Source: an uncultured Clostridia bacterium (GTDB lineage Bacteria; Bacillota; Clostridia; Oscillospirales; Ruminococcaceae). Taken from it: a stretch of DNA of 55,557 nucleotides. A model generated the notes under the pieces. The model was not told where the DNA came from. It saw only the letters and a program-made list of their open reading frames with translations, and made no database searches. The stretch's first letter is position 1, and the number at the start of each line of letters is the position of its first letter. Location: contig CALWZE010000083.1 in NCBI GenBank assembly GCA_944385925.1, forward strand, positions 1-55,557, read 5' to 3'. Position numbers and translations under genes: made by a program. Below, piece after piece: positions 32,012-40,965 of the stretch.

Positions 32012-32986
32012 TCAGAAGCGGGCCTTGTACTCTTCGAGGTTTTCTTTCGTCACAAGGGTCGTACCGGAATCCTGTACCGACTCGACAGTGCCGCCGTCCT
32101 TGACCGTTTTGATCATCTTGACCGACTCATAGCCCATCTTATAGAAGTCCTGGGTCATCGTGCCCCAGATCATTTCCTGATCGATCAGATCCAGAACGTC
32201 GTCCGTGTCATCAATTCCCAGTACCAGAACCTTGTCCAGCATGTCTCTTTCCTGCAAGGTCTGCGCAACGCCGAGCGGCGAAGTGGACTCAAGGCACCAG
32301 ATAGCGTCCAGTTCGGGATAAGTATCGATGATGGCGCTGGTTTTGTCCGCAGCCTGCGCGGTATCCGAATTAGAGGTTTCTACAACAACGATCTTGACAT
32401 TGGGATACTCTTTGGCAAGCAGCTCTTCGCCGGCTTTCAGCTCAGACATCTGGTTTTCTGTATCCAGGCTGGTAACCAGAACCGCTACTTCACCTTCTCC
32501 GCCAAGCTGCTCAGCCAGATTGCGGGCTGCCTGCTGGCCGAAGTTGACATAATCGGTGCCGATATAAGCAGTACGGGTATCTTCCGGTGTATCAACCGCT
32601 GTGTTGATAACGACGATACCCTTGGACAGCGCATCTTTATAAACCGTTTCAAAAATTGCCGGGCTCAGCGGGCAGGAAATGATGCCGTCAACCTGCTCTG
32701 TGATGGCAAGCTCAATCTGCCGCACCTGCTCATCCATATCGATGTCGCTCGGGCCAACCCAGGTAACAGTCGCGCCAATCTCAGCCGCCGCATCCTCAGC
32801 GCCCTGTTTCGCAGCCAGCCAGACCGGATTGCCAAGCAGCGGCGTAACAAAAGTGATATTCAGGCTCTCGGAAGTATTGTCCTCTCCGGAAGGATCGGTG
32901 GTCTCTGGTGTCTCGCTTGTGCAGCCTGAGAAGACCAGCACCGCAACCAGAAGAATCGCGAGCAATGCAGAAAATCTCTTTTTCAT
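32012..32986 (-). CDS. Ribose-type substrate-binding lipoprotein, system 1 (transport)
   Basis: 324 residues. The lipoprotein signal MKKRFSALLAILLVAVLVFSGC is followed by an acidic linker and a Peripla_BP_4/RbsB domain (ITFVTPLLGNPVWLAAKQG, AITEQVDGIISCPLSPAIF). It feeds the permease/ATPase downstream. It is a clear paralogue of the divergent binding protein at 33239, sharing the PVWLxAKxG and CPLxPxxFExV blocks, so both probably bind the same ligand. GGAGG lies upstream of the ATG at 32986. First gene of the UroD/cupin operon. Confidence 0.92.
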   Translation of the reverse strand: MKKRFSALLAILLVAVLVFSGCTSETPETTDPSGEDNTSESLNITFVTPLLGNPVWLAAKQGAEDAAAEIGATVTWVGPSDIDMDEQVRQIELAITEQVDGIISCPLSPAIFETVYKDALSKGIVVINTAVDTPEDTRTAYIGTDYVNFGQQAARNLAEQLGGEGEVAVLVTSLDTENQMSELKAGEELLAKEYPNVKIVVVETSNSDTAQAADKTSAIIDTYPELDAIWCLESTSPLGVAQTLQERDMLDKVLVLGIDDTDDVLDLIDQEMIWGTMTQDFYKMGYESVKMIKTVKDGGTVESVQDSGTTLVTKENLEEYKARF

Positions 32987-33034
32987 ATCTGTTTCCTCCA
33001 ATTTTTTTTGAAAATCAGCGTGTGATTTAATGGG

Positions 33035-33063
33035 ATTCTACAAAAATCACTTTGTTTGAGGAA
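33035..33063 (-). promoter_or_regulatory. Weak promoter of the UroD/cupin transporter operon
   Basis: TAGAAT (33035-33040) with a poor -35, TTCCTC (33058-33063), 17 bases away. A good -10 with a poor -35 fits an activator-dependent promoter. The paired TTGCGCAA boxes start ten bases upstream. Confidence 0.5.
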
Positions 33064-33072
33064 TAGATAATC

Positions 33073-33100
33073 TTGCGCAAAAGGGGACGGAATTGCGCAA
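33073..33100. promoter_or_regulatory. Two TTGCGCAA boxes, candidate AraC-type activator sites
   Basis: Identical palindromes TTGCGCAA at 33073-33080 and 33093-33100 are 20 bases apart, about two helical turns, so a dimer would bind one face. They lie between the transporter operon and the divergent sensor genes. AraC-type response regulators often bind paired sites just upstream of -35. Confidence 0.6.
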
Positions 33101-33238
33101 TTTTTTGTTTTGCGGCAACTCTTCGCAATGTTGTGCGGAAAATAACAAAATCGTCAAGGAACCTTTGTCTGAATTTTGTTTACAGCGCATTCAATTTTCT
33201 GTATGTTTACATATAGAGAGAAAAAGGAGGCGGAAAAA

Positions 33239-34204
33239 ATGTCCAAACGAGTAAAAGTACTCTTTTGTTTTCTGGCAGTGCTGCTGGTCTGTTCCGGCTG
33301 TTATTCACCGCCTGAAGACGCCTTCGACAAGGATATGCGTCGGGTCGTTTTCGTGTCTCCGCAAAAGGAACTGCCGGTTTGGCTTCAGGCAAAAGCCGGT
33401 TTTCTTGACTCTGCGCAGGATTACGGATTTCAGGCCGAATGGCTCGGCAGCGAGGACTGCGATCTGGATGAAATGACCCGTCAGATCAGTATAGCCATTG
33501 CTGAAAACGTTGATGCAATCGTCACCTGCCCGCTAACGCCTTCGGTATTTGACGAAGTATTCTCCCAGGCGAAGGAAAAAGGCATCCCTGTAATTGCGGT
33601 CGCCGTAGACGCTTCACATCCGGAGCTGCGCAGCGCTTTTATAAGTCCGGATTATCAGAAAATCGGCCACGATCAGGCAGTCGCATTGCATGAAGCAGTC
33701 GGCGGTGAGATGAAGATCGGGGTAATTATGAGCACCTTCGATTCCCAAAATCAGATCATTCAGCTGGAAGAGCTCAAGCGCTATATTCAGGATCTTGAGG
33801 GAAGCGAGATCGTTGCCTATGGGCAGGACTTTGCCAACCCGATGACCGGCATGAGCGTATTCTCTGAAATGCTGGAAGAACACCCGGAGATCAACGCTGT
33901 GTTTGTTACTTCTGGGGACGCAGTCAGCAATTACGGAAAAATCCTCGCAGAAAAAGGTTTACAGGATTCTATCGTTTTGATTGGCATGGACGCAGTGGAA
34001 GAGAATGCCCGCGCCATCTTAGAAGGAGAAATATACGGCGTGATGGATCAGGACTATTATCAGATGGGATATTCCAGCGGCGAGTATGCTTATAAAATAC
34101 TGAATGGGGAGACTGTTCCGCAGACTACCTTCTGTGATTCCATGCTGGTCACGGCGCAGAATGTTCAGCAGGTCATGGACAGCAAAGAATCGGAGGTTTC
34201 ATGA
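33239..34204 (+). CDS. Sugar-binding-type lipoprotein of a three-component sensor
   Basis: 321 residues. The lipoprotein signal MSKRVKVLFCFLAVLLVCSGC is followed by a Peripla_BP_4 domain (VVFVSPQKELPVWLQAKAG, AIAENVDAIVTCPLTPSVF, VLIGMDAVEENARAILEG). It is not followed by transporter genes but overlaps a histidine kinase by ATGA, so it is most likely the ligand sensor that docks on the kinase's outer domain. It is a paralogue of the transporter protein at 32012. The ATG at 33239 follows GGAGG by eight bases. Confidence 0.88.
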   Translation: MSKRVKVLFCFLAVLLVCSGCYSPPEDAFDKDMRRVVFVSPQKELPVWLQAKAGFLDSAQDYGFQAEWLGSEDCDLDEMTRQISIAIAENVDAIVTCPLTPSVFDEVFSQAKEKGIPVIAVAVDASHPELRSAFISPDYQKIGHDQAVALHEAVGGEMKIGVIMSTFDSQNQIIQLEELKRYIQDLEGSEIVAYGQDFANPMTGMSVFSEMLEEHPEINAVFVTSGDAVSNYGKILAEKGLQDSIVLIGMDAVEENARAILEGEIYGVMDQDYYQMGYSSGEYAYKILNGETVPQTTFCDSMLVTAQNVQQVMDSKESEVS

Positions 34205-35685
34205 AACGGCATTCAATTCAAAAGCAGCTCACCTGTCTTGTGCTGGCGGCGGTTGTCGTCATGGGATTTTTTGCAGCAGCAGTTGTCTTCGGCTGGAGCT
34301 ACAGCGCCCACCAGTATAGCGCAATCGTTGCGCAATCCTCCGCTTTTACAACCCTGTCCAATGAAATTAACCAGGCCTATATCGATCTCGACTGCTACAT
34401 TCAGAATCCAAGCAGCGAAGCGTTGGAGAAGTACAGCCTTTCAATCCAGAACGCCAAAGCAGCGGTTGAGGAAATAAAAAACACCACTGCTGTGCAGGAT
34501 ATATATTATTCCGTAATCGGCATTGAAAACATGATCCGCGAAGCGCATTACCTCAACCTTGAGATCATAAACCAGCTGGATCTGAATTCCTTCAATGATA
34601 TCTATCCGAAACTGTCCGAATCGCAGGCATTGCTCACCTATATCAATCTGCGTATGGCAACCGTCAATTCCCTGCAAAATGAATGGATGCAGCAACAGCT
34701 CTCCCAGACAACTGCCCGCGTTCAAAATCTGGTTTTTTTATTGATTCCGCTGCTGGTTATCCTTCTTTGCGTCCTGCTGCTCTTCGGATTTCGAATTGCC
34801 CGGCGTATTATTCTGCCTATTCAGCAGATCTCGGCACAGGCCAATCAGCTGGCTGCAGGTGACCTGTCTGCGGAAGACATTCCCCATCAGCCTCTTCTTG
34901 AATTTTCAGTCATCGCAAATTCGCTTAACAAGATGAAACGGGAACTTTCTCTGATGATTGATAAGATTCGGGAGCAATCCAATATAGAGTCCCGTTTGCA
35001 TGAGACCGAGTTGGAAAACCTCAGAATTTCAAACGACCTGAAAAATACCGAGCTGCGGGTTATGCAGGCACAGATCAACCCGCATTTTCTCTTTAATACG
35101 CTGAACAGTATCGGACGACTCGCTTACAGCTCCGGCGACAATCAGGTTGTTGAGCTGATCGAGGCGCTTTCGGACATGCTTCGATATAATCTGAATCACA
35201 TTGGACGTTCCATAACTCTCCATGAAGAACTGGATAATCTCAAAAACTATATCTACATTCAAAAAACCCGTTTTGGCGATAAACTCAGCTTTCGGATTCA
35301 TGCGGATACCCAGCGTATGGATCTGCAAATGCCCTGCCTTACCTTGCAGCCGATTGTGGAAAACGCCATTGTTCACGGACTCAAGCCTTATAACTATGAA
35401 GGCTGCGTTGAGGTCGAAATCACGGATGACGACCACTGGACACTGGTCAGCATACATGATGACGGTGTTGGTATGGAGCCTTCCGAGATAGAAAAAATGG
35501 TATCCGGTGCTTTTGAGGCGCCGGATCAGAGTGTCAAGCATACCAGTATTGGTTTTTGCAATGTAAAAACCCGCCTGAATTCATTCTTTGGAAAACAGGA
35601 TTGCGTAACTGTCAGCAGCGAACTGGGCGAAGGTACCACAGTTGTACTGAAACTGTACTGCGAGAAAGGAAATCAGAATGTATAG
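34201..35685 (+). CDS. YesM/LytS-type sensor histidine kinase
   Basis: 494 residues. TM1 is at ~10-33, an outside helical domain ~34-175, TM2 at ~178-200, HAMP at ~200-252 (LPIQQISAQANQLAAGDLS), and a coiled coil. Then comes the His_kinase motif NPHFLFNTLNSIGRLAY near residue 297, followed by the ATPase boxes QPIVENAIVHGLKPY, HDDGVGM and TSIGFCNVKTRL. It should autophosphorylate on that His when the ligand-loaded lipoprotein docks. ATGA overlap with the binding-protein gene and an 8-base overlap with the regulator gene show a tight three-gene unit. Confidence 0.93.
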   Translation: MKRHSIQKQLTCLVLAAVVVMGFFAAAVVFGWSYSAHQYSAIVAQSSAFTTLSNEINQAYIDLDCYIQNPSSEALEKYSLSIQNAKAAVEEIKNTTAVQDIYYSVIGIENMIREAHYLNLEIINQLDLNSFNDIYPKLSESQALLTYINLRMATVNSLQNEWMQQQLSQTTARVQNLVFLLIPLLVILLCVLLLFGFRIARRIILPIQQISAQANQLAAGDLSAEDIPHQPLLEFSVIANSLNKMKRELSLMIDKIREQSNIESRLHETELENLRISNDLKNTELRVMQAQINPHFLFNTLNSIGRLAYSSGDNQVVELIEALSDMLRYNLNHIGRSITLHEELDNLKNYIYIQKTRFGDKLSFRIHADTQRMDLQMPCLTLQPIVENAIVHGLKPYNYEGCVEVEITDDDHWTLVSIHDDGVGMEPSEIEKMVSGAFEAPDQSVKHTSIGFCNVKTRLNSFFGKQDCVTVSSELGEGTTVVLKLYCEKGNQNV

Positions 35686-37270
35686 TTTACTCATCGTGGA
35701 AGATGAAAAGCTGGAACGCGAAACGCTTTACGATATTGTACAAAGCAATTTTCCCGTTTTTCGCAAAGTGTGGACCTGTGACAATGCAGACGCAGTCCTT
35801 GAACTGCTGCAAAGCGATTCGCCGGACATCATTCTGATGGATATCCATTTGGGCAACGCAAACGGGATTGATCTTTCACAAATCATCCTGCGGCAGCTTC
35901 CTAACGTTCGCATTATCGTAATATCCGCGTTTGATCAGTTTTCCTACGCCCAAAAAGCTGTCAAATTGGGCATTGCTGACTACCTGTTAAAACCGGTTTC
36001 CACCCCAAAACTGCTCAACGCAATCGAGAGTCAGATACAATTTTTGGACGCCCAGCGCACAGCGCTTCGCGAACAGCTGAAGCAGGAGAATCATCTTGCC
36101 CGGTTAAAAGACGCGTTTTTCTCCTCGTTTATGAACGGCATCGTGCGCGGCTTCCTGCATCCGTACGCAGAGGATATGTTCCGCTCCTTTCACATATCTA
36201 CCGAATGTATGCAGCTGTTTGTCGTTAAGTTTTTATCAGAAGAATACGAATTCAGCGAATCCGAGACCGCAGTAATCAAGAAACTGGCCGCAGACAAAAT
36301 CCAGGCTTCGTTTGAGCTGCCCGTTCTTCAGGACACGATGTCCACAGAAGAAATCATTTTCTGCATTTTCGCTCAAAGCGAAAGCCCCCTTCAGGAACAA
36401 TGTGCGGTAGAAAAAATCCAACATGTACTGCTGTCGGAATATCACATTCCATTTCAAATCGGAATCAGCGACCCGGTCAGCTCTCTGAATGATCTGACCG
36501 CCGCGTATAAACACACCCTTGGCGCGCTTCAGCTATCCGACGGGATCATCTGCCGCTATTCCGACTACTCCGCTGAGACTGGCCGTACGGTTCCGTTCAG
36601 CAACCCTGCCGGACGTCTTGCCGAACTGCTGTTAAAACAGGATCGGGAACAACTTCTTGCGCAAATCGCCTTCCTCTCTCTTACTTCACCGCAGAATTAT
36701 CGGGATTTAAGTGCCGCAAAGGCAGCGGTTATTTCCCTGTGGCTGGAGACAGCGCGGGAACTGGAAGAGCGGCTTTCTTCCAAAAGCTTTTCCAAAAGCG
36801 ATTTTCTCATCCAGGCGGTAACCGACTTCATCAATGCCTCCAATCTGACTTCGCTCAACGCAAGCTTTGAACAAAACGCGCTGCAGGCTCTTGATATTAC
36901 CGGGAACCAGCTGCATGAAAAAACCAATTATATCGCCCGACGCGCGCAAAAATTTATCGCGGAGCATTATACCGAGACCCTTTCGCTGCAGTCAATCTCG
37001 GATACTATGCGCATCAGTCCCTACTATCTTTGTCATGTATTCAAGCATTCTCTGGGAATGGGTGTGATGGAATACCTGAATCTTTGCAGAATCAACGCCT
37101 CCAAACAGATGCTGCGCGAAAACAATGCCAACATAAAGACCGTTGCTTATGCTGTCGGTTTTTCAGACCCGAATTATTTTTGCAGGGTTTTTAAAAAAAT
37201 ACTTGGCATAACCCCTTCCGCTTACAAAAATTCCGAAGAATCTCCCGCTGTCCCTTCTCAAGAGCTATAA
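35678..37270 (+). CDS. YesN-type response regulator (REC plus AraC DNA-binding domain)
   Basis: 530 residues. The receiver domain (1-120) has the acidic pair in IVEDEKLERE, phospho-Asp in IILMDIHLGNANG near 55, and Lys in DYLLKPVSTPK near 105. A long middle region of ~300 residues follows, and then a C-terminal AraC-type double HTH (LQSISDTMRISPYYLCHVFK and IKTVAYAVGFSDPNYFCRVFKK). It probably activates the divergent transporter/UroD operon through the TTGCGCAA boxes. GAAAGGAAA lies upstream of the ATG, which is inside the kinase's end. Confidence 0.93.
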   Translation: MYSLLIVEDEKLERETLYDIVQSNFPVFRKVWTCDNADAVLELLQSDSPDIILMDIHLGNANGIDLSQIILRQLPNVRIIVISAFDQFSYAQKAVKLGIADYLLKPVSTPKLLNAIESQIQFLDAQRTALREQLKQENHLARLKDAFFSSFMNGIVRGFLHPYAEDMFRSFHISTECMQLFVVKFLSEEYEFSESETAVIKKLAADKIQASFELPVLQDTMSTEEIIFCIFAQSESPLQEQCAVEKIQHVLLSEYHIPFQIGISDPVSSLNDLTAAYKHTLGALQLSDGIICRYSDYSAETGRTVPFSNPAGRLAELLLKQDREQLLAQIAFLSLTSPQNYRDLSAAKAAVISLWLETARELEERLSSKSFSKSDFLIQAVTDFINASNLTSLNASFEQNALQALDITGNQLHEKTNYIARRAQKFIAEHYTETLSLQSISDTMRISPYYLCHVFKHSLGMGVMEYLNLCRINASKQMLRENNANIKTVAYAVGFSDPNYFCRVFKKILGITPSAYKNSEESPAVPSQEL

Positions 37271-37312
37271 AACCCAGGCATGTGCTTAAGACAAATATCC
37301 AATGTCGATCAC

Positions 37313-37344
37313 AAAAAAGCCGCCCGGCATCGGGCGGCTTTTTT
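37313..37344. terminator. Bidirectional terminator
   Basis: AAAAAAGCCGCCCG-gcat-CGGGCGGCTTTTTT, a perfect 14-bp stem including the A/T tracts. It lies between the convergent response regulator and CMD-cupin genes. Confidence 0.92.
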
Positions 37345-37407
37345 GGTGCGTTTCAAACTTTTCATATTACGAGTTTAAATTACACTTTTAAACAAAGCAA
37401 AACTGCA

Positions 37408-38196
37408 TTAACACGGCTGTTCGTTTGTGATTTCAAGATCCTGACCTGCCACTTTTTCATACATCTGATCATCCACAGCCTCCAGCCATTCATTCGAACA
37501 GTTGTCCCCAGGAACCTCAAGCGCCAAATGCGAAAACCATGCGTCAGGCGCCGCTCCATGCCAATGTTTTATACCAGCAGCGATATTGACCACATCGCCC
37601 GGCCGCAGTTCTCTGGCCTCTTTTCCCCATTCCTGATAATATCCGCGGCCAGCCACGGCAATCAGGATCTGTCCGCCGCCCCGGTCTGCATGATGAATAT
37701 GCCAGTTATTGCGGCATCCCGGCTCAAAGGTTACGTTGCACACGCTGATCTGTCTGTCTGACACAGGCGCAAGATAACTGTTTCCTGTAAAATACTGCGC
37801 ATACTCCTTATTGTAATCCCCGATAGGGAAAATCATACTGTTTTGGTGCAGCGCCTTTGCATCGGTTTCTTCTGAATCCCGATACACTTCTTTTGCCATG
37901 TTGAATGCCGCCCACGCCTTTGGCCATCCAGCGTAAAATGCCGCATGGGTCAGTATTTCTGCCATTTCTGTTCTTGAAATACCATTATTTTTCGCGGTAT
38001 TCAGATGGTATTGAAAGGAAGAGTCCACCAGCCCCTGCGCCATCAGGCACACCACCGTAATCAATGACCGATCCCGCAAAGACAGTTTATCTTCCCGGCT
38101 CCAGACTTCTCCGAACAGCACATCGTCATTTAATTCGGCAAATTTGGGCGCAAATTCCCCTAAAGACGCCCTTCCTGCCGTCTGTTTCACAGCCAT
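37408..38196 (-). CDS. Carboxymuconolactone decarboxylase-family protein fused to a cupin
   Basis: 262 residues. The N-terminal ~125 residues are a CMD domain (KLSLRDRSLITVVCLMAQG, then ISRTEMAEILTHAAFYAGWPKAW). The C-terminal ~115 are a cupin with metal-ligand motif CRNNWHIHHADRGGGQIL and GDVVNIAAGIKHWHGAAPD. The CMD domain lacks a visible CxxC, so a peroxidase role is doubtful. Such fusions are common beside LysR regulators and alpha/beta hydrolases in clostridia; the substrate is unknown. ATG follows AAAGGAGAG. Confidence 0.85.
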   Translation of the reverse strand: MAVKQTAGRASLGEFAPKFAELNDDVLFGEVWSREDKLSLRDRSLITVVCLMAQGLVDSSFQYHLNTAKNNGISRTEMAEILTHAAFYAGWPKAWAAFNMAKEVYRDSEETDAKALHQNSMIFPIGDYNKEYAQYFTGNSYLAPVSDRQISVCNVTFEPGCRNNWHIHHADRGGGQILIAVAGRGYYQEWGKEARELRPGDVVNIAAGIKHWHGAAPDAWFSHLALEVPGDNCSNEWLEAVDDQMYEKVAGQDLEITNEQPC

Positions 38197-38341
38197 ACTT
38201 TCTCTCCTTTTCTATTAATTGTTTATTCCGACTCGGTAAACTGCAAAATGGGCCGCACATCTTAAGCATTCTTTTTTCGCCGTTGCCCTGGCCGTTTGCC
38301 TGAATTTCAAAACGGTTCACATCGCCTCAACCGCTTTGCCG

Positions 38342-38851
38342 TTATTCCAGCGAAAAAACAGCCTCTATCGATCCGTTTCCCAGTTTCTCTGCCAGTCCGT
38401 CAGCGTCCTGGATACTTGCCAACCTGGTAAAATTCCAGGTATTTGTTCCGTAGTAGATGCAGATCTGATTTCCCTGATAAAGAATAATATCGCCAGGGAC
38501 CGTGGTTATCCGCTCATCATTGCGCGTTATCTGCGCGACGAGGGAACCTACCTTTTCGAATCCCCCGTAATCTTCCATGCTTACGGTTATCGCGCCCTGA
38601 GAAAGCAGTTCTTTAAATTCCCGGGCGGAGTCGTTCTGCGCAAAATCAGCATAAAACACATGGTCACCAACCGTAATTTTCAATCTGTCTGCCTCCCCGG
38701 TTTCCTGAAAATCCCCTGTCTGCCGCTCATCATCCACTGTTTCTGTTTCCTGCCGGGCAGTATCTACCTGCTCTGAAGTATTCTCTTCTGCGCAAGCAGA
38801 AAGACACAGCATGAAAAAAAGCAGGCAGCACAACAGAATTGCTCTTTTCAT
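38342..38851 (-). CDS. Lipoprotein with cyclophilin-like fold domain
   Basis: 169 residues. The lipoprotein signal ends LCLSAC near residue 20 and is followed by a ~30-residue acidic linker and a cyclophilin-like domain (ITVGDHVFYADFAQNDSA, ITVSMEDYGGFEKVGSL, PGDIILYQGNQICIYYGTNTWNF). This domain family resembles cyclophilins but is not known to isomerise proline; ligand binding on the cell surface is plausible. Twelve bases separate it from the hydrolase gene upstream, so they are cotranscribed. Confidence 0.85.
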   Translation of the reverse strand: MKRAILLCCLLFFMLCLSACAEENTSEQVDTARQETETVDDERQTGDFQETGEADRLKITVGDHVFYADFAQNDSAREFKELLSQGAITVSMEDYGGFEKVGSLVAQITRNDERITTVPGDIILYQGNQICIYYGTNTWNFTRLASIQDADGLAEKLGNGSIEAVFSLE

Positions 38852-38863
38852 TTTTCCCTTCCG

Positions 38864-39841
38864 TCAAGCCTTCAAATATTGTCTTAAAAAACCTTCAATT
38901 CTGTCGAAAGGAATAACGTCAAGTTTATCATACAGATCCGTATGAACCGCACCGGGAATGATGTGCAATTCTTTGTTCTCCCCAATCAGCTTTTTAAAAG
39001 CATCCTGACTAAAATAACAGGAATGCGCTTTTTCCCCGTGAATCATCAAAACGGCGCTTTCGATTTCCTGACTGTATTGCAGAATCGGCATATTGAGGAA
39101 GGACAGCGCGGAGGTTACGTTCCACCCATCGTTCGAGTTCAGGGAGCGGGCATGATATCCACGCTGCGTTTTATAATAGTCGTAATAATCCTTTACAAAG
39201 TACGGCGCGTCTTCCGGCAGCGGGTCCAGCACACCGCCGGCGCGGGCATAGGCGTCATTTTTATAGTCGATGGTGCGCTGCGCGTTCAAAGCTCTGCGCT
39301 TTTCCTTTCGGGCTTCCGCGCTGTTTTCCGCATCAAAGTAACCGTTTGCGGTGACGCGTGTCATATCATACATGGTAGAAGTCACCGTAGCTTTGATGCG
39401 CGTATCCAGTGTGGCGGCATTAAGCGCCATCCCGCCCCATCCGCAAATTCCGATAATCGCTATTTTCTCCGGATCGACCGATTCCTGCACGGACAGATAA
39501 TCGACCGCGGCCTGAAAATCCTCGGTATTGATGTCCGGCGAAGCCACATTGCGCGGTGATCCTCCGCTTTCCCCCGTGTATGACGGATCAAATGCGATGG
39601 TGAAAAATCCCCGCTCCGCCATTGCCTGCGCATAAAGGCCGGACGACTGTTCTTTGACAGCGCCGAATGGCCCGCATACCGCTATTGCCGGCAATTTGCC
39701 GCTTGCATTCTTGGGAACATACTGATCGGCAGCAAGCGTAATACCATATCGATTATGAAAAGTGATCTTGGAATGTTCTGTTTTGGCACTTTTGGGAAAA
39801 GTTTTATCCCATTCTTGCGTTAATGTTAAAGTTTCTGCCAT
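38864..39841 (-). CDS. Alpha/beta hydrolase (DLH/YcjY-like)
   Basis: 325 residues. The N-terminal beta strands with ITFHNRYGITLAADQYVP are typical of the DLH/YcjY group. The oxyanion region is AICGPFGAVKEQ. The nucleophile elbow reads IIGICGWGGMALNAA, as in relatives with GICGxGG, so the usual Ser is absent and Cys may take its place. Acid and base candidates are near the C-terminus (GAVHTDLYD). ATG at 39841 follows GGGAGG by eight bases. It is a cytoplasmic enzyme of unknown substrate, in one unit with the lipoprotein. Confidence 0.85.
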   Translation of the reverse strand: MAETLTLTQEWDKTFPKSAKTEHSKITFHNRYGITLAADQYVPKNASGKLPAIAVCGPFGAVKEQSSGLYAQAMAERGFFTIAFDPSYTGESGGSPRNVASPDINTEDFQAAVDYLSVQESVDPEKIAIIGICGWGGMALNAATLDTRIKATVTSTMYDMTRVTANGYFDAENSAEARKEKRRALNAQRTIDYKNDAYARAGGVLDPLPEDAPYFVKDYYDYYKTQRGYHARSLNSNDGWNVTSALSFLNMPILQYSQEIESAVLMIHGEKAHSCYFSQDAFKKLIGENKELHIIPGAVHTDLYDKLDVIPFDRIEGFLRQYLKA

Positions 39842-40309
39842 AAAATAATCCTCCCTGCGTTTTGCAGCCGCCTGCGAACGATTTCTCACCGCGCAAAGCT
39901 GCTGTTATGAAAAGTTTTTATAATCGTCTTGACACAATGATATTGTCTTGAATCATCATTGCAGCTGTCTTTCAATCTGCCGGAAACAATTCCTTTCGGC
40001 GCCTGTCCCACGCCCGCTCTCAAGGCCGGCCTGTTTTCAAGATCTCTGCCTTTTACAGCTCTTAAGGCGCGCCTGGCGGGAGCGAAAGCAGTATAATCGC
40101 ATTTATCGAATTTTTATCCTAAATTTCTTTTCACCCGGCCGAAAAGCAGAGATAAATCCCCGCCCTGTCAAAGCACGAACTCTCCCACGCTATCCGTATC
40201 TGAAAGAGCCGTGCACATCCGAAAACTGATGATAATTTGTTTTTTCCGAATGCTGTTTGTTAAGGCCAAGCGCGCCTTCACCGCGCGGTCTTTTAATGAA
40301 TTACACTGA
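39842..40309. other. Intergenic region with no gene recognised
   Basis: It should hold the promoter of the hydrolase-lipoprotein unit; no consensus pair stands out. A GC-rich imperfect hairpin near 40265-40291 may end the acetyltransferase transcript. Open frames here are short, with no ribosome binding site. Confidence 0.45.
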
Positions 40310-40894
40310 TCACGATTCCTTCTCGTTTTCCGTGATCTCCCGCATAAAGCGCGCAGGCACGCCGCCAACCAGCGTGTTGGACCGCACGTCTTTGGTCACT
40401 ACCGCGCCGGCAGCGATTACCGCCCCGTCGCCAATGGTCACTCCCGGAAGCACCGTCGCGTTGGAGCCGATCCAGACGCGCTTCCCTATATGAATCGGCG
40501 CCGGAACCATCGAGCTTCTCTTGCTGGGCTCCAGCAAATGGTTTAAGGTCGCCAAAACCACACCATGGCCGATAAGCGTACCGTCGCCGATATAAATGCC
40601 GCCCTGGTCCTGGAACTTGCATCCCATATTGATAAACACGTTTTTTCCAACTGATATGTTTTTTCCGCAATCTGTATAGAAGGGCGGAAATAAGGTAAAC
40701 GTCTCATCAACCGGTTTCCCTATCAATTGTGCAAAAAGTTTTCTTAACTCGTCCGGTTCATGATAGCTTCCATTTATCTGTGCAGTCAGCCTCTGTGCTT
40801 CCTGACTTACGCCGTGCATAAATTGATGTACATCGCTTCCGCCCTCAACTGTTTTCCCGCTATTAAGGCATTCCAGAAATTCAGCCAGTTCCAT
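40310..40894 (-). CDS. Sugar O-acetyltransferase (hexapeptide repeat, Maa/NodL type)
   Basis: 194 residues. A short N-terminal helical region holds the Mac-like LRKLFAQLIGKPVDETFTLFPPFYTDCGKNI. Left-handed beta-helix hexapeptides follow: VGKNVFINMGCKFQD, IGDGTLIGHGVVLATLNH with the catalytic His, and IGKRVWIGSNATVLPGVTIGDGAVIAAGAVVTKDV. It transfers acetyl from acetyl-CoA to a sugar hydroxyl. It is divergent from the LysR gene, which may control it. Confidence 0.92.
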   Translation of the reverse strand: MELAEFLECLNSGKTVEGGSDVHQFMHGVSQEAQRLTAQINGSYHEPDELRKLFAQLIGKPVDETFTLFPPFYTDCGKNISVGKNVFINMGCKFQDQGGIYIGDGTLIGHGVVLATLNHLLEPSKRSSMVPAPIHIGKRVWIGSNATVLPGVTIGDGAVIAAGAVVTKDVRSNTLVGGVPARFMREITENEKES

Positions 40895-40965
40895 GAGATC
40901 CCCTAACTTTATTTTTAATTAATTTTATCCCCCTTTCGATCTTATAACAAATACTTATAATTAAT

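Noticed and set aside
30949-32103. A 384-codon plus-strand frame opposite the permease gene
   Set aside because: Its Asn/Asp/His/Gln-rich translation is typical of the complement of a membrane-protein gene, and the minus strand encodes a clear RbsC-type permease.
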